A stretch of 64,000 nucleotides of DNA from Variovorax boronicumulans (GTDB lineage: Bacteria > Pseudomonadota > Gammaproteobacteria > Burkholderiales > Burkholderiaceae_C): positions 186,001 to 250,000 of the forward strand of contig NZ_JARXVG010000009.1 of the NCBI RefSeq assembly GCF_029892485.1, read 5' to 3'. Below are positions 17,433 to 25,668 of this stretch, piece by piece. The notes below the pieces were generated by a model, which did no database searches, was not told the DNA's origin, and saw nothing but the letters and a program-made list of their open reading frames with translations. The position numbers and the translations under genes are program-made. The first letter of the stretch is position 1. Each line of letters starts with the position of its first letter.

Positions 17433-18476
17433 GTGAGCAGAATCACCGATGTGGCCCGGAAGGCCGGGGTGTCGACCAGCACCGTGTCGAACGTGCTGAA
17501 CGGACGCAGCGAACGCATGGCCGCCGAGACGCTGGCCCGCGTCGAAGCTGCGATCCGGGACCTCAAGTACCGGCCCAACACCTCCGCGCGGCAGCTCAAG
17601 ACGGGCCACACGCCCTTGCTGGGCCTACTGGTGCCGTCGATGGCCAATCCGATGTACGGCTTCATCGCGCGCGAGGTCGAGGCGGCGGCACAGGGGCGCT
17701 ACGGGTTTCGCATCATGATCGGCAACACCTACCGCGATGCGGAGAAGGAACGGCACTTCTTCGAAGACCTGATGGCGCACGGCGTTCGCGGCGTGATCAT
17801 CATCTCGTCGATGGTCGATGAGCAGCACGTGGAAGCCGCCGCCCGGCGTGGGCTGGTGGCGGTGAGCTACGACCGGCGCGCCACGCCGGGGGTGCCCTCC
17901 GTCATCGACCATGTGACGGTCGACAACTTCGAGTCTGTGCGCATCGCCACCTCGCATCTGGTCGAACAGGGCCACCGGCGGCTGGCTTTCGTCACGCCCT
18001 CCGGCCGCACGATGAGCCGGAACGAGAAGATCAGGGGTTTTCTGGCCGCAGCGAAGAGCGCGGGCCTGGAAGGCAGCGCGCAGGTCATCGAGAGCCTGCC
18101 GCTGGACGAGTACGGCGATTCGATGATGAGCGAGCTGGGCCGCATGCAGGCCCGCCTGCTCGCGAAAGCGACCGATCGTCCCACGGGCGTGATCGGCGTG
18201 AACGACCTGCTGGCCTTCGGACTGATGGCGGGGTTTCGCGACGCGGGGCTTTCGGTGCCGGAGGACGTGTCGGTCGTCGGGATCGACAACGTGTTTCTCT
18301 CCACGCTCATGCACCCCGCGTTGACCTCGGTGCGCGTGCCGGTGCCCGAGATGGCGCAGGTGATGGTCGAGCGGGTGATGAGCCGGCTGGCAGATCCGTC
18401 GTTGCCGACGCAGGAGTCTGTCTTTGCGCCCACGCTGGTGGCGCGCGATTCGGTGGTGCCGCCGCGCGCTTCATGA
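17433..18476 (+). CDS. LacI family transcriptional regulator
   Basis: A 347-residue regulator: helix-turn-helix at the extreme N-terminus (ITDVARKAGVSTSTVSNVLNG), hinge helix, then a periplasmic-binding-protein-like sensor domain (LLGLLVPSMANPMYG, later VVGIDNVFLSTLMHPALTSV). GTG at 17433 follows AGGAAGGAT closely and puts the helix-turn-helix in its normal position; the frame is open further upstream but without homology. The stop overlaps the dehydrogenase ATG (ATGA), so regulator and enzyme are one transcript, and the enzyme or its pathway is the probable target. The ligand is unknown. Confidence 0.9.
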   Translation: MSRITDVARKAGVSTSTVSNVLNGRSERMAAETLARVEAAIRDLKYRPNTSARQLKTGHTPLLGLLVPSMANPMYGFIAREVEAAAQGRYGFRIMIGNTYRDAEKERHFFEDLMAHGVRGVIIISSMVDEQHVEAAARRGLVAVSYDRRATPGVPSVIDHVTVDNFESVRIATSHLVEQGHRRLAFVTPSGRTMSRNEKIRGFLAAAKSAGLEGSAQVIESLPLDEYGDSMMSELGRMQARLLAKATDRPTGVIGVNDLLAFGLMAGFRDAGLSVPEDVSVVGIDNVFLSTLMHPALTSVRVPVPEMAQVMVERVMSRLADPSLPTQESVFAPTLVARDSVVPPRAS

Positions 18477-19465
18477 CCACGGTTTTCGTCAGCCATCCGC
18501 AGAGCAGGCTCGCCCACTATTTCGGCGATCGCGCCACGGCCGCGCTGCGGGCCATTGCGCAGGTGCGCTTCAACCCGACGGACAACGAACTCTCTTCTGT
18601 TGAACTGGCCGCGCTGGCGCAGGGCTGCGATGCGATCGTGTCCTACCGGCAGACGGCGGGCGACGAAGCGCTATTCGCCGGCCTGCCCGATCTGAAGGCG
18701 TTCGTGCGTTGCGCCATCGACATCCGCAACATCGACGTGGCCGCGGCCAGCCGGCACGGCGTGCTGGTGACGCAGGCGAGCGCGGGGTTCGTCGCGGCGG
18801 TGTCGGAGTGGATCGTGGGCGCGATGATCGACCTGGCGCGGCACATCAGCGTATCGACGGCGCTGTACCAGGCGGGCCGACCGGCAGTGCCGGCGATGGG
18901 CCGCGAGCTGCGCGGCAGCACGCTGGGGGTGATCGGCTACGGGCAGATCGGCCGCTATCTGTGCGACGTGGCGCTGGCGCTGGGGATGCGCATCGTGGTG
19001 CACGACCCGTATGCCTCGACCGGGCGCGCGGAGTTGGCGCAGGTCGGCCTCGATGCGCTGCTGGCGCAGTCGGACTTCGTCGCCTGCCTGGCACCGGCCC
19101 ATGAAGCGAACGAGAACCTGATGAACGCCGCCGCCTTTGCCGCGATGCAGCCGCATGCCTTCTTCATCAATGCCTCGCGCGGCAACCTCGTGGACGAGGA
19201 CGCGCTCCTCGCCGCGCTAGACGCCGGCACCATCGCCGGCTGTGCGCTCGATGTGGGCCGCGCGTCCGACCAGATGCCGTCGCCGCACGTGGCCGCGCAT
19301 CCGCGCGTGATCGCCACGCCGCACATCGGCGGTCTCACGCCGCCGGCCGTGGAGCACCAGGCGATGGAGACGGTCGCGCAGCTGGGCGAGATCTTCCGGG
19401 GGCGGGTGCCCAAGGGCGCAGTCAATGCGCCGGATGCTTTCCGCTGGCAGAAGGCTTTCGGCTGA
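18473..19465 (+). CDS. D-2-hydroxyacid dehydrogenase-like protein
   Basis: A 330-residue protein of the phosphoglycerate/hydroxyacid dehydrogenase fold. GVIGYGQIGRYL is the NAD motif, NASRGNLVDEDAL carries the substrate-binding Arg, and TPHIGG the catalytic His. The catalytic Glu, normally in LDVFxxEP, is not found: the aligned stretch reads LDVGRASDQMP, with Ser where Glu is expected. It may be a diverged subfamily with altered chemistry. It overlaps the LacI gene and is probably co-regulated with it. Confidence 0.8.
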   Translation: MTTVFVSHPQSRLAHYFGDRATAALRAIAQVRFNPTDNELSSVELAALAQGCDAIVSYRQTAGDEALFAGLPDLKAFVRCAIDIRNIDVAAASRHGVLVTQASAGFVAAVSEWIVGAMIDLARHISVSTALYQAGRPAVPAMGRELRGSTLGVIGYGQIGRYLCDVALALGMRIVVHDPYASTGRAELAQVGLDALLAQSDFVACLAPAHEANENLMNAAAFAAMQPHAFFINASRGNLVDEDALLAALDAGTIAGCALDVGRASDQMPSPHVAAHPRVIATPHIGGLTPPAVEHQAMETVAQLGEIFRGRVPKGAVNAPDAFRWQKAFG

Positions 19466-19557
19466 TCTTCCAGTCGACGCGCTTCATGGCGACGAGGGTA
19501 GCCGGCGCCGATCCCCCCGGGCGGCAGGCGGAATGCCTACCCCTCCGAGAACTCGGC

Positions 19558-19585
19558 TTGACACGGTTTATTCAGGATTGATACT
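19558..19585 (+). promoter_or_regulatory. Probable sigma-70 promoter for the VOC gene
   Basis: TTGACA at 19558-19563 is a perfect -35 hexamer. GATACT at 19580-19585, 16 bases later, matches four of six -10 positions, and a one-base shift gives 17. Transcription would start near 19592, some 20 bases before the ATG at 19613. The stretch 19555-19600 is also locally AT-richer than its surroundings. Confidence 0.55.
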
Positions 19586-19612
19586 GAACTCCCCGGTTCA
19601 AGGAAACGCTTC

Positions 19613-20092
19613 ATGCAAAGAATTACCCCGTGCCTCTGGTTCGACGGCGACGGAGAAGAGGTGCTGAGCTTCTACACCGGCATCTTCCCGAACTCCCGCG
19701 TGCTCGACCGGCTGCACTGGCCGGCCAACGGCCCGGGCCCGAAGGACGGCAGCCTGCTGACGGCGACCTTCCAACTCGACGGGCAGGAATTCATGGTGCT
19801 CAACGGCGGCCCCGACTACAAGTTCACGCCGGCCATCTCGATGTCGGTGAGCTGCGAGACGCAGGCCGAGGTCGATTACTACTGGGACAAGCTGCTCGAA
19901 GGCGGCGGCCAGCCGTCGAAATGCGGCTGGCTCACCGACCGCTTCGGCGTCTCCTGGCAGGTCGCGCCCACGGCCATGGTCCGCATGTTCCAGGACAAGG
20001 ACCCCGAGAAGGCCGGCCGTGCGATGCGCGCCATGATGGAGATGACCAAGCTCGACCTGGCCACCGTGCAGAAGGCCTACGAGGGCCGCTGA
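19613..20092 (+). CDS. VOC family protein (PhnB/3-demethylubiquinone methyltransferase-like)
   Basis: A 159-residue protein with the opening RITPCLWFDGDGEEVLSFY, the typical first strand of the PhnB-like branch of the vicinal-oxygen-chelate superfamily, and DRFGVSWQVAP later. These proteins are small dimers, often of unknown substrate, sometimes annotated as 3-demethylubiquinone-9 3-methyltransferase on weak evidence. It has its own likely promoter and is convergent with the MATE gene 22 bases away. Confidence 0.8.
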   Translation: MQRITPCLWFDGDGEEVLSFYTGIFPNSRVLDRLHWPANGPGPKDGSLLTATFQLDGQEFMVLNGGPDYKFTPAISMSVSCETQAEVDYYWDKLLEGGGQPSKCGWLTDRFGVSWQVAPTAMVRMFQDKDPEKAGRAMRAMMEMTKLDLATVQKAYEGR

Positions 20093-20114
20093 CCCTCGCC
20101 TGGTTCGGCGCCGT

Positions 20115-21539
20115 TCACACCAGCTTGTGGATGGACTTCCTACGCCACACCAGCTGGTAGTACGCAGTCTGCAGCAGCAGCATCGCGCCGAAGGTCACGG
20201 GGTAGGCGATCCAGATCCCGTCGAGCCCGATGCGGTGGCTCATGACCCAGGCCACCGGCACTTCCACACCCAGGATGCAGACGATGGAGATCAGCGTGGG
20301 CACCAGGACCGAGCCGCTGGCGCGCATGATCCCCGAGATGGCCGCGGCCATGCCGAAGATCACCAGGCTCCACAGCATGATGTGCAGCAGCGTCTGCGCG
20401 ATCTCGATCACCGGTGCGCTGGTGATGAAGAAGCCCATGAGCGGCCGCGAGAACAGGTAGCCCAGCAGCACGAGGCCGCCAGTCAGCAGGAGGTTCATCA
20501 TCAGCGCCGTTTTCGCGATGGCGCCGAGCCGGTCGGCGCGGCCCGCGCCGATGGCCTGCGCGCCGAGGATCGACGCGGTGATGGCAATGGAGATCGCCGG
20601 GAACTGCACATACGCGACCACCTGGTTCACCGCTCCGTAGGCCGCCGTGGCGTTGGAGCCGTAGCTGTTGACCATCGACAGCAGCACCACCTCGGCCAGC
20701 GCCACCACGATCATCTGCACGCCCGTGGGCACGCCGATGCGCAGCACCGCCTTCAGGAGCTGCGGCTGGATGCGCAGGTAGCGGAAGAACTCGGCATCGG
20801 GCGCCAGCGGGCTCTTGCGCTGGCGCAGGCGAAAGCCCAGCCAGGTGGTCGCCACCGCGAACGACAGCACCGAGGCCCATGCGCCGCTCGCCACGCCCAG
20901 CTGCGGCAAGCCGCCCCAGCCGCGGATGAGCGCGGGCGTGACCACCAGGCCGATCAACGTGGAGATCACCAGCGTGAGCAGCGGCGTGACGGTGTCGCCC
21001 ACGCCGCGCAGCATGGCGGTGGCCAGCAGGAACACGAACACGCCGGGCATCGCGATCAGCATGATGCGGGCGTAGCGCGTGGAGTCGGCCAGCACGTCGG
21101 GCGGCGTGCCCAGCGCGGCCAGCATCGGCGTGGTGAAGGCGCCGCCGAACACCGCGATCACCAGGCCCATCAGCACGCCGACGGTGAGCGTGGTGCCGGC
21201 CACGGCCTTGGCCTTGGCGGCATCGCGGGCGCCCCAGGCCTGGCCGATCAGCACCGAGGCGCCGGCGCCCAGGCCGATGATGAAGGCAATGAAGAAGAAC
21301 ATCACCGGAAAGAAGCTGGACACCGCCGCCAATGCGCCCACGCCGAGCATCTGCCCCACGTAGACGTTGTTGAGCGTGCCCGAGAGCGACTGCAGGATGT
21401 TGCTCAGCAGCATCGGCGCGAGGAAGAAGAGAAAGACCTTCCACAGCGGACGCGCCGCGCCCACGGGTGCCACGGGCACGCCCTTCATGCCGCTCGGGCC
21501 GCCCTGGCTGGTCGTGGGGCTCTCTGGGGTTGCTCTCAT
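20115..21539 (-). CDS. MATE family efflux transporter
   Basis: A 474-residue membrane protein with 12 helices, beginning after a polar leader with LLSNILQSLSGTLNNVYVGQMLG, a MATE signature. Gly- and Pro-punctuated helices (GLGAGASVLIGQAWGARD) and an internal twofold repeat fit the family. It would export organic cations or drugs by Na+ or H+ antiport. The ATG at 21539 overlaps the stop of the DUF2239 gene, so the two are coupled; the open frame extends beyond this point but only as antisense-like sequence. Confidence 0.87.
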   Translation of the reverse strand: MRATPESPTTSQGGPSGMKGVPVAPVGAARPLWKVFLFFLAPMLLSNILQSLSGTLNNVYVGQMLGVGALAAVSSFFPVMFFFIAFIIGLGAGASVLIGQAWGARDAAKAKAVAGTTLTVGVLMGLVIAVFGGAFTTPMLAALGTPPDVLADSTRYARIMLIAMPGVFVFLLATAMLRGVGDTVTPLLTLVISTLIGLVVTPALIRGWGGLPQLGVASGAWASVLSFAVATTWLGFRLRQRKSPLAPDAEFFRYLRIQPQLLKAVLRIGVPTGVQMIVVALAEVVLLSMVNSYGSNATAAYGAVNQVVAYVQFPAISIAITASILGAQAIGAGRADRLGAIAKTALMMNLLLTGGLVLLGYLFSRPLMGFFITSAPVIEIAQTLLHIMLWSLVIFGMAAAISGIMRASGSVLVPTLISIVCILGVEVPVAWVMSHRIGLDGIWIAYPVTFGAMLLLQTAYYQLVWRRKSIHKLV

Positions 21540-22111
21540 GCGGGGGTGCTCCAGCCGGCGGCTGACAGTTTTTGAAGATGGGTGCGCAGGTCCGCGGGCC
21601 AGGCGTCGATGAGGCCCTCGAAGCGGTTGCGCTCGCCGGCGAACAGCGCGCGCGTGGCTTCCTCGAAGCCGGGCAGGGCGCCGGCGATCGCGGTCATGAA
21701 GCGGTAGGTGGCTTCGCGCGAAGCACGCACGGCGTCGCGGTCGGCGTTCACGCGGCTGGCTTCCTGCACCAGCCGCCTGAGCGCAACCGATGCGCCGCCG
21801 GGCTGGCGGTTGAGCCAGTCCCAATGGCGCGGCAGCAGGGTGACTTCGCGCGCGACCACGCCCAGCTTGGGCCGGCCCACGCCGCGCGGCGCGTCGTCAT
21901 GGGCCTCGGTGGCGGCCACGTGCGGCACGACGCCGGCCCGGTTGTGCACATCGAAGTCCAGCGACTCGCCGGTCTGCTCGTCGAACACGAGATAGGGCGT
22001 GTCGTCCTTGCGCTCGCGCAGTTGGGCGAGCACGTCGGCCGTGCTGCCTTGGGCAATGCGCTTGAAGCCGGCGAAAACAATGAGGTTGATGGGTGACGTA
22101 TCGGATGCCAT
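21536..22111 (-). CDS. DUF2239 family protein
   Basis: A 191-residue soluble protein matching DUF2239: IVFAGFKRIAQG at the N-terminus, YLVFDEQTGESLDFDV, and the conserved GRPKLGVVAREVTLLPRHWDWL. The last motif suggests a nucleic-acid-binding or repressor-like role to me, but function is not established. It is the first gene of a two-gene unit with the MATE pump. GGGTA/TACCC (22156-22168) forms a small inverted repeat just upstream, partly inside the MarR gene end. Confidence 0.75.
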   Translation of the reverse strand: MASDTSPINLIVFAGFKRIAQGSTADVLAQLRERKDDTPYLVFDEQTGESLDFDVHNRAGVVPHVAATEAHDDAPRGVGRPKLGVVAREVTLLPRHWDWLNRQPGGASVALRRLVQEASRVNADRDAVRASREATYRFMTAIAGALPGFEEATRALFAGERNRFEGLIDAWPADLRTHLQKLSAAGWSTPA

Positions 22112-22162
22112 GTCGAATCGTTTGTTCTTTCTTCCGGTCCCGTTCGAAACGAGGTGGGTAAT

Positions 22163-22630
22163 CTACCCGTTGAGCGGCTCGGACGTTCGGTGAGTGTGCG
22201 GCGTGCGGGCCAGGCAAAACGCAAGGAGCGCGGCGTGGAGGGGCGGCAGGCTTTCCGGCGCCAGCGATTCCACCGCATCGGCGCAGATCGCCTCGACCGT
22301 CGTGACCGCAGCTTGCATCAGTTTCCGGCCGCCGGGGCGGATGGTTGCGTGACGGCGCCTGTCTTCGTCCGCGCCGGCCGTGCGTTCGGCCAGTCCCGTT
22401 TTCTCGAGCAGGACCATTTTGCGAAGCAGCGCCGACATCGGCAATCCCAGGCCGTGCGAAAGCCCAGCCATCGCCATGCGGCCGCCTTCGGCATGCAGCA
22501 GCAGATGGAGCAGCCTGAAGTCTTCGTAGTCCAGCCCATGGAAGGCGCCCAGGTCTTCCTGGAGCTTCAGGTTCAGGCTGGCATGGGCGCGGCTGATGGC
22601 GAGGCAGAAATCCAAAGCATCGGCGGTCAT
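22163..22630 (-). CDS. MarR family transcriptional regulator
   Basis: A 155-residue regulator. LDYEDFRLLHLLLHAEGGRMAMAGLSHGLGL begins the winged-helix domain, and KTGLAERTAGADEDRRRHATIRPGGRKL holds the wing with its DRR motif. Flanking helices would form the MarR dimer interface. The start at 22630 overlaps the GIY-YIG gene stop by four bases (ATGA), so the two form one operon. The twin CCCGGG palindromes in front of that operon are the natural candidates for its binding site, giving autoregulation. Confidence 0.82.
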   Translation of the reverse strand: MTADALDFCLAISRAHASLNLKLQEDLGAFHGLDYEDFRLLHLLLHAEGGRMAMAGLSHGLGLPMSALLRKMVLLEKTGLAERTAGADEDRRRHATIRPGGRKLMQAAVTTVEAICADAVESLAPESLPPLHAALLAFCLARTPHTHRTSEPLNG

Positions 22631-22998
22631 GGCGTGTTGTAGCCCTTGTCGCCGTTGCACTGGAGTTCTTCGCGCCAGAGTTCGAGCAGCTTCCCGAGCT
22701 CGGCGGCGCGGTCGAAGGCCGGGTCGTCGCGTTCCTTGACGCGGTCGATCACCTCGAAGCTGAAGTGCCCGGCGCCGTGGGCGATCCAGTCGTGCAACAG
22801 CGCCTTGTTGCGGTGCGAGCGCAGGCCGAGTTCGAAGCGGGCCCGGTTCATCGCGCCCTCGACGTCCAGACTGCCGGCCACGTAGACGCGGCCGTCGAGC
22901 GTGTTGCGGATGACGAAGACGCCGGCGGGGCGCACCGTTTCCTTGTATTTCCTGACGAGGTCGCGCCGCGTCTCTTGAGGCATGTTCATGCCGCTCAT
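22627..22998 (-). CDS. GIY-YIG nuclease family protein (degenerate motif)
   Basis: A 123-residue protein. PAGVFVIRNTLDGRVYVAGS corresponds to the two strands of the GIY-YIG core, though the motif reads GVF...YVA, with Phe for the first Tyr and Ala for the Gly. A conserved Arg (NRARFELGL), HRNKALLHDW and the Glu of FSFEVID follow, as in this small stand-alone family of Proteobacteria. Three ATGs are possible (22998, 22989, 22983). I give the first because it lies closest to the presumed transcription start. It is the first gene of the MarR operon. Confidence 0.72.
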   Translation of the reverse strand: MSGMNMPQETRRDLVRKYKETVRPAGVFVIRNTLDGRVYVAGSLDVEGAMNRARFELGLRSHRNKALLHDWIAHGAGHFSFEVIDRVKERDDPAFDRAAELGKLLELWREELQCNGDKGYNTP

Positions 22999-22999
22999 A

Positions 23000-23039
23000 T
23001 TACCCGGGTGAAATTGAAAACACAATATAACCCGGGTAA
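23000..23039 (-). promoter_or_regulatory. Twin CCCGGG palindromes flanking a -10 element (likely MarR operators)
   Basis: TTACCCGGGTGA (23000-23011) and TAACCCGGGTAA (23028-23039) share a 12-bp palindromic core and are 28 bp apart centre to centre. On the minus strand a good -10 hexamer TATATT (23024-23029) lies between them, overlapping the second box by two bases. A transcript would begin near 23016, inside or next to the first box. This is the layout of a repressor-controlled promoter, most simply autoregulation by the MarR protein of the operon. Confidence 0.6.
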
Positions 23040-23049
23040 AAAGAATGGA

Positions 23050-23565
23050 TCAGCCTTCCCGCAAACGCTTCCAACCACGGTGGATGCCACGGTTGAACAC
23101 CCGCACCACCCGCCACGGCCGGCTCTGGCGAACGAGGTTCAACACCTGGTCCTTCCAGGCTTTCCAGCGCGGATACCAGCGGGCGAACAAGGGAATGCGC
23201 ATCAGCGGGCCTTCGACCAGCTGGAAGATCCGCGCCACGATGGCCGTGCCCGCCAGCTTGGCGAGCAGCAGCACGGCCACGCCTGTCGCGGCATGGCCGT
23301 GGGCGAAGAGAAAGAGCGCCAGCATCTTCACCGGCAACAGCAGCAGCACCGGCACGAAGAAAGCCAGCAGGGCCCCCCAGGGCGGCAGGCTGCGCAGGCG
23401 TTCTTCCAGGCGTGCCCAGAAGGGAAGACGAGACAGCCGCCCCACCAGGGCCGCCAGCGGCTCCCACCCCCACTCCTCGAAGAGCAGGAAGGGAACGACG
23501 AGCGCCGTGGCCACTGCGCGGAGCAGGGAGCGCACGGCGCGCGGAATGCGCATGCGGGATGTCAT
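23050..23565 (-). CDS. Hypothetical inner-membrane protein
   Basis: A 171-residue protein of unknown family. Three hydrophobic stretches are visible: a weak one near residues 15-30 (VATALVVPFLLF), a strong one at about 62-85 (LLAFFVPVLLLLPVKMLALFLF), and one at about 90-110 (VAVLLLAKLAGTAIVARIF). The C-terminal 55 residues are very basic and Trp-rich (WYPRWKAWKDQVLNLV), likely lying on the cytoplasmic membrane face. The start at 23565 is uncertain; 23583 and 23553 are alternatives. It ends just upstream of the MarR operon promoter. Confidence 0.6.
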   Translation of the reverse strand: MTSRMRIPRAVRSLLRAVATALVVPFLLFEEWGWEPLAALVGRLSRLPFWARLEERLRSLPPWGALLAFFVPVLLLLPVKMLALFLFAHGHAATGVAVLLLAKLAGTAIVARIFQLVEGPLMRIPLFARWYPRWKAWKDQVLNLVRQSRPWRVVRVFNRGIHRGWKRLREG

Positions 23566-23637
23566 GCGCAAAGGGTACGGCATCGCGCGGCCGGGTGGTC
23601 CGGCCGCGCTGCCGCCTGCAGCGCAGGCAGCGCCGTG

Positions 23638-23961
23638 CTACTTCCGGGCGGGCCGGAAGAACAGGTACTCGCCGCGACCCAGTTCGGGCGTGACCTCGTA
23701 GCCCGAGCACACGTCGCTGCCGCACTGGATCACGACGACGCGCGGCCAGATGGTCGCCGACGTCGGATAGCCGGGCAGGTACTGCGGCACGTGCCAGACA
23801 CCCAGGTCGCCGACAGGCTCGGCGTTGTCGGTGCCGCTGGCGTTCTGCAGGCCGCTGCCGAAGGTCACCCGCTCGATGCGCAGGTTGGGAACGACAGGGC
23901 CGGCGGAGGCGGTGGCCACGCAACAAGCCGCGATCCAGAGGAATACGGTCTTGGTCATCAT
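23638..23961 (-). CDS. Small exported protein of unknown function
   Basis: A 107-residue protein with a clear signal peptide (MMTKTVFLWIAACCVATASAG, cleavage near residue 20). The mature part has two Cys in CGSDVCSGYEV that could form a disulfide and no recognised domain. It begins with ATG ATG at 23961 after GGAG. It follows the 308-residue exported protein by 13 bases on the same strand, so the two are probably made from one message and act together outside the cytoplasm. Confidence 0.65.
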   Translation of the reverse strand: MMTKTVFLWIAACCVATASAGPVVPNLRIERVTFGSGLQNASGTDNAEPVGDLGVWHVPQYLPGYPTSATIWPRVVVIQCGSDVCSGYEVTPELGRGEYLFFRPARK

Positions 23962-23974
23962 GGGCTCCACGCGG

Positions 23975-24901
23975 TCATTGCGAAATGGCCGCAGCCTGCG
24001 GTGCCGACGCGATCTCGCCGAGGGGCTCGCTGTCGGGGACGCTGGCAAGCTCGACCGGCATCGCCACCGCGGCCTGGTACTGCTCTTCCTGCGCCTGCTG
24101 CGCGGGCTGCACCGCGGCGACCGGTTGCGGCGCGGGTGCCGCCTGGACGACGGGCGCCTGCGGCAACGGCAGCGGTGCCGGCGCGGGTGCTGCCACGGGT
24201 ACGGCAGCAGGCGGGGGCAGCGATGCCATCGGCGGTGCAAGTGCCACTGCGGGCTGCGGCTGCGCCTGCTCCACCGCTACCGCCTGCACCGGCGGCGCCA
24301 TCGCGGCAACCGGTTGTCCGATCACCTGCGCGGCGGCGTTCGCCGGCGACGCATACGGCCCGAATGCACTCACGCGCTCCGCGGCGGTCATGGATTGCGG
24401 GCACTTCGTGCCGGTCATCTCCAGCGCTGCCATCGCCGCCGAATCCATGCAGTCCATGGCGAGCGAGGCTGCCTTCATGCCCTTGTTCCAGAGCTCGCGG
24501 CTCATCTTCAGGCGCTTGCAATGCTCGTCCGTCCAGGTGGTCCCGAAACTGATGCCGACGCCCGGACCGTTCGCACTGGCGCTCGTGCTGCCCATGCAGG
24601 TGTCGTTGCTGGTCGTCAGGTTGGGTCCGTTGACCGACGGCACGTTCTTGATCGTGTAGCTGCCCCGGTAGTCCACGGTGTTGGTCGTGGCGCCGGTGTT
24701 GTTGATGTTCTGGTTGCTGTTCAGCGTCGAGCGGGTGGTGGTGTCCGCCGGCGTGTTGCTGTTGAAGTTCACGGCCTGGGTGTTGCCCTGCGCCGATGTG
24801 GTGGCCGAGCTCGATGACTGGTTGTTGGCGCCGCCCGCCGTCTGCGCAAAAGCGCCGCCCGCGGACAAACCCATCAAGGTCAGGACAATCAGTTTTTTCA
24901 T
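23975..24901 (-). CDS. Exported Asn/Ser/Thr- and Pro/Ala-rich protein
   Basis: A 308-residue protein in three parts. After a signal peptide (residues 1-19) comes about 65 residues of Asn/Ser/Thr/Gln-rich sequence. A compact middle follows with four spaced Cys (TCMGSTSA, TTWTDEHCKRLKMSRELWNKG, MDCMD, TKCPQS). The last 110 residues are Pro/Ala/Val/Gln repeats, a linker or disordered tail. The start is well supported by AAAGGAGTGAGAAC before ATG. I do not know the family. Composition resembles surface or matrix proteins, and the next gene upstream encodes another low-complexity exported protein. Confidence 0.65.
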   Translation of the reverse strand: MKKLIVLTLMGLSAGGAFAQTAGGANNQSSSSATTSAQGNTQAVNFNSNTPADTTTRSTLNSNQNINNTGATTNTVDYRGSYTIKNVPSVNGPNLTTSNDTCMGSTSASANGPGVGISFGTTWTDEHCKRLKMSRELWNKGMKAASLAMDCMDSAAMAALEMTGTKCPQSMTAAERVSAFGPYASPANAAAQVIGQPVAAMAPPVQAVAVEQAQPQPAVALAPPMASLPPPAAVPVAAPAPAPLPLPQAPVVQAAPAPQPVAAVQPAQQAQEEQYQAAVAMPVELASVPDSEPLGEIASAPQAAAISQ

Positions 24902-24978
24902 GTTCTCACTCCTTTGAAAGCGGAGGAGGGGGCGTGCCCCTCCTCATTTGCGGGTCCGGCAACCGTTGCATGCCCCGT

Positions 24979-25668
24979 TCAGGGAGCCGATGCGACTGCG
25001 CCAGCGCCAGCCGTGCCGCCGGTGCCGCCGCCGTTGCTGATGCCGCCCGCATTGCCGATCGCGAAGTTGGTCACGCCGAAGGAGCCGCCGGCCGAGCCTG
25101 CCGTTGCCGATGTGGTCGTGCCGTTGACGAAGCCGTTGATCGCGCCCGACGAGGCGTTGTAGCCCGACGTCGTGCCCGAGGTGCGCGTCACCACGGCCAG
25201 ACCGCCGCCAGGACCTGCTGCCGTTGCTGCGGTGTTGTTGGTGCTGGAATTCGCGGTGCCGCCTGCAGCGCCGCTGACTGCGTTCGGGCCGCCTGCAGCG
25301 TAGTTGGCGCTGGAGCTCGCACCTGCGTTGGCCGATGCGTTGGCACCGCCGAGCGCAACGCCGTTGCCGGTCGTCGCAGCGACGCTGGTCACGCGGCCCT
25401 GGGTCGTTGCCGAGCCGCTGGCCGTTGCACCACCGACACGCAGGCCCGGAACGCTGATTGCGCCGCCTGCCGCTGCGGCGTTGGCCGAGGAACTGGAAGT
25501 CGCTGCGTTGTAGCTCAGTGCGCTGCCGGTGCCGGAGCTCGCTGCCACCGACCCGGCCGCGCTGGAAGAACCCGTGTTCGTGCTGGTGACGGCAAGGGCG
25601 GTGGTGCTTGTCGCCGAGGCCACGCCTGCAAGCAGGACCACGGCTGCCGTGATGAGAGTCTTCTTCAT
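24979..25668 (-). CDS. Exported Gly/Ala/Ser/Thr/Asn low-complexity protein
   Basis: A 229-residue protein with a signal peptide (MKKTLITAAVVLLAGVASA). The mature chain is built almost only of Gly, Ala, Ser, Thr, Asn and Val, with no Cys, hardly any charge, and recurring pieces such as SSSANAAAAGGA and GGANASANAGASSSANYAAGG. Such composition, with alternating small and polar residues, is what one sees in fibre-forming or amyloid-like surface proteins, but no known repeat (curlin, Fap) is present. ATG at 25668 follows GAGGAAG. It is the first gene of a three-gene exported cassette and faces a two-component system across a 389-bp AT-rich gap. Confidence 0.6.
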   Translation of the reverse strand: MKKTLITAAVVLLAGVASATSTTALAVTSTNTGSSSAAGSVAASSGTGSALSYNAATSSSSANAAAAGGAISVPGLRVGGATASGSATTQGRVTSVAATTGNGVALGGANASANAGASSSANYAAGGPNAVSGAAGGTANSSTNNTAATAAGPGGGLAVVTRTSGTTSGYNASSGAINGFVNGTTTSATAGSAGGSFGVTNFAIGNAGGISNGGGTGGTAGAGAVASAP

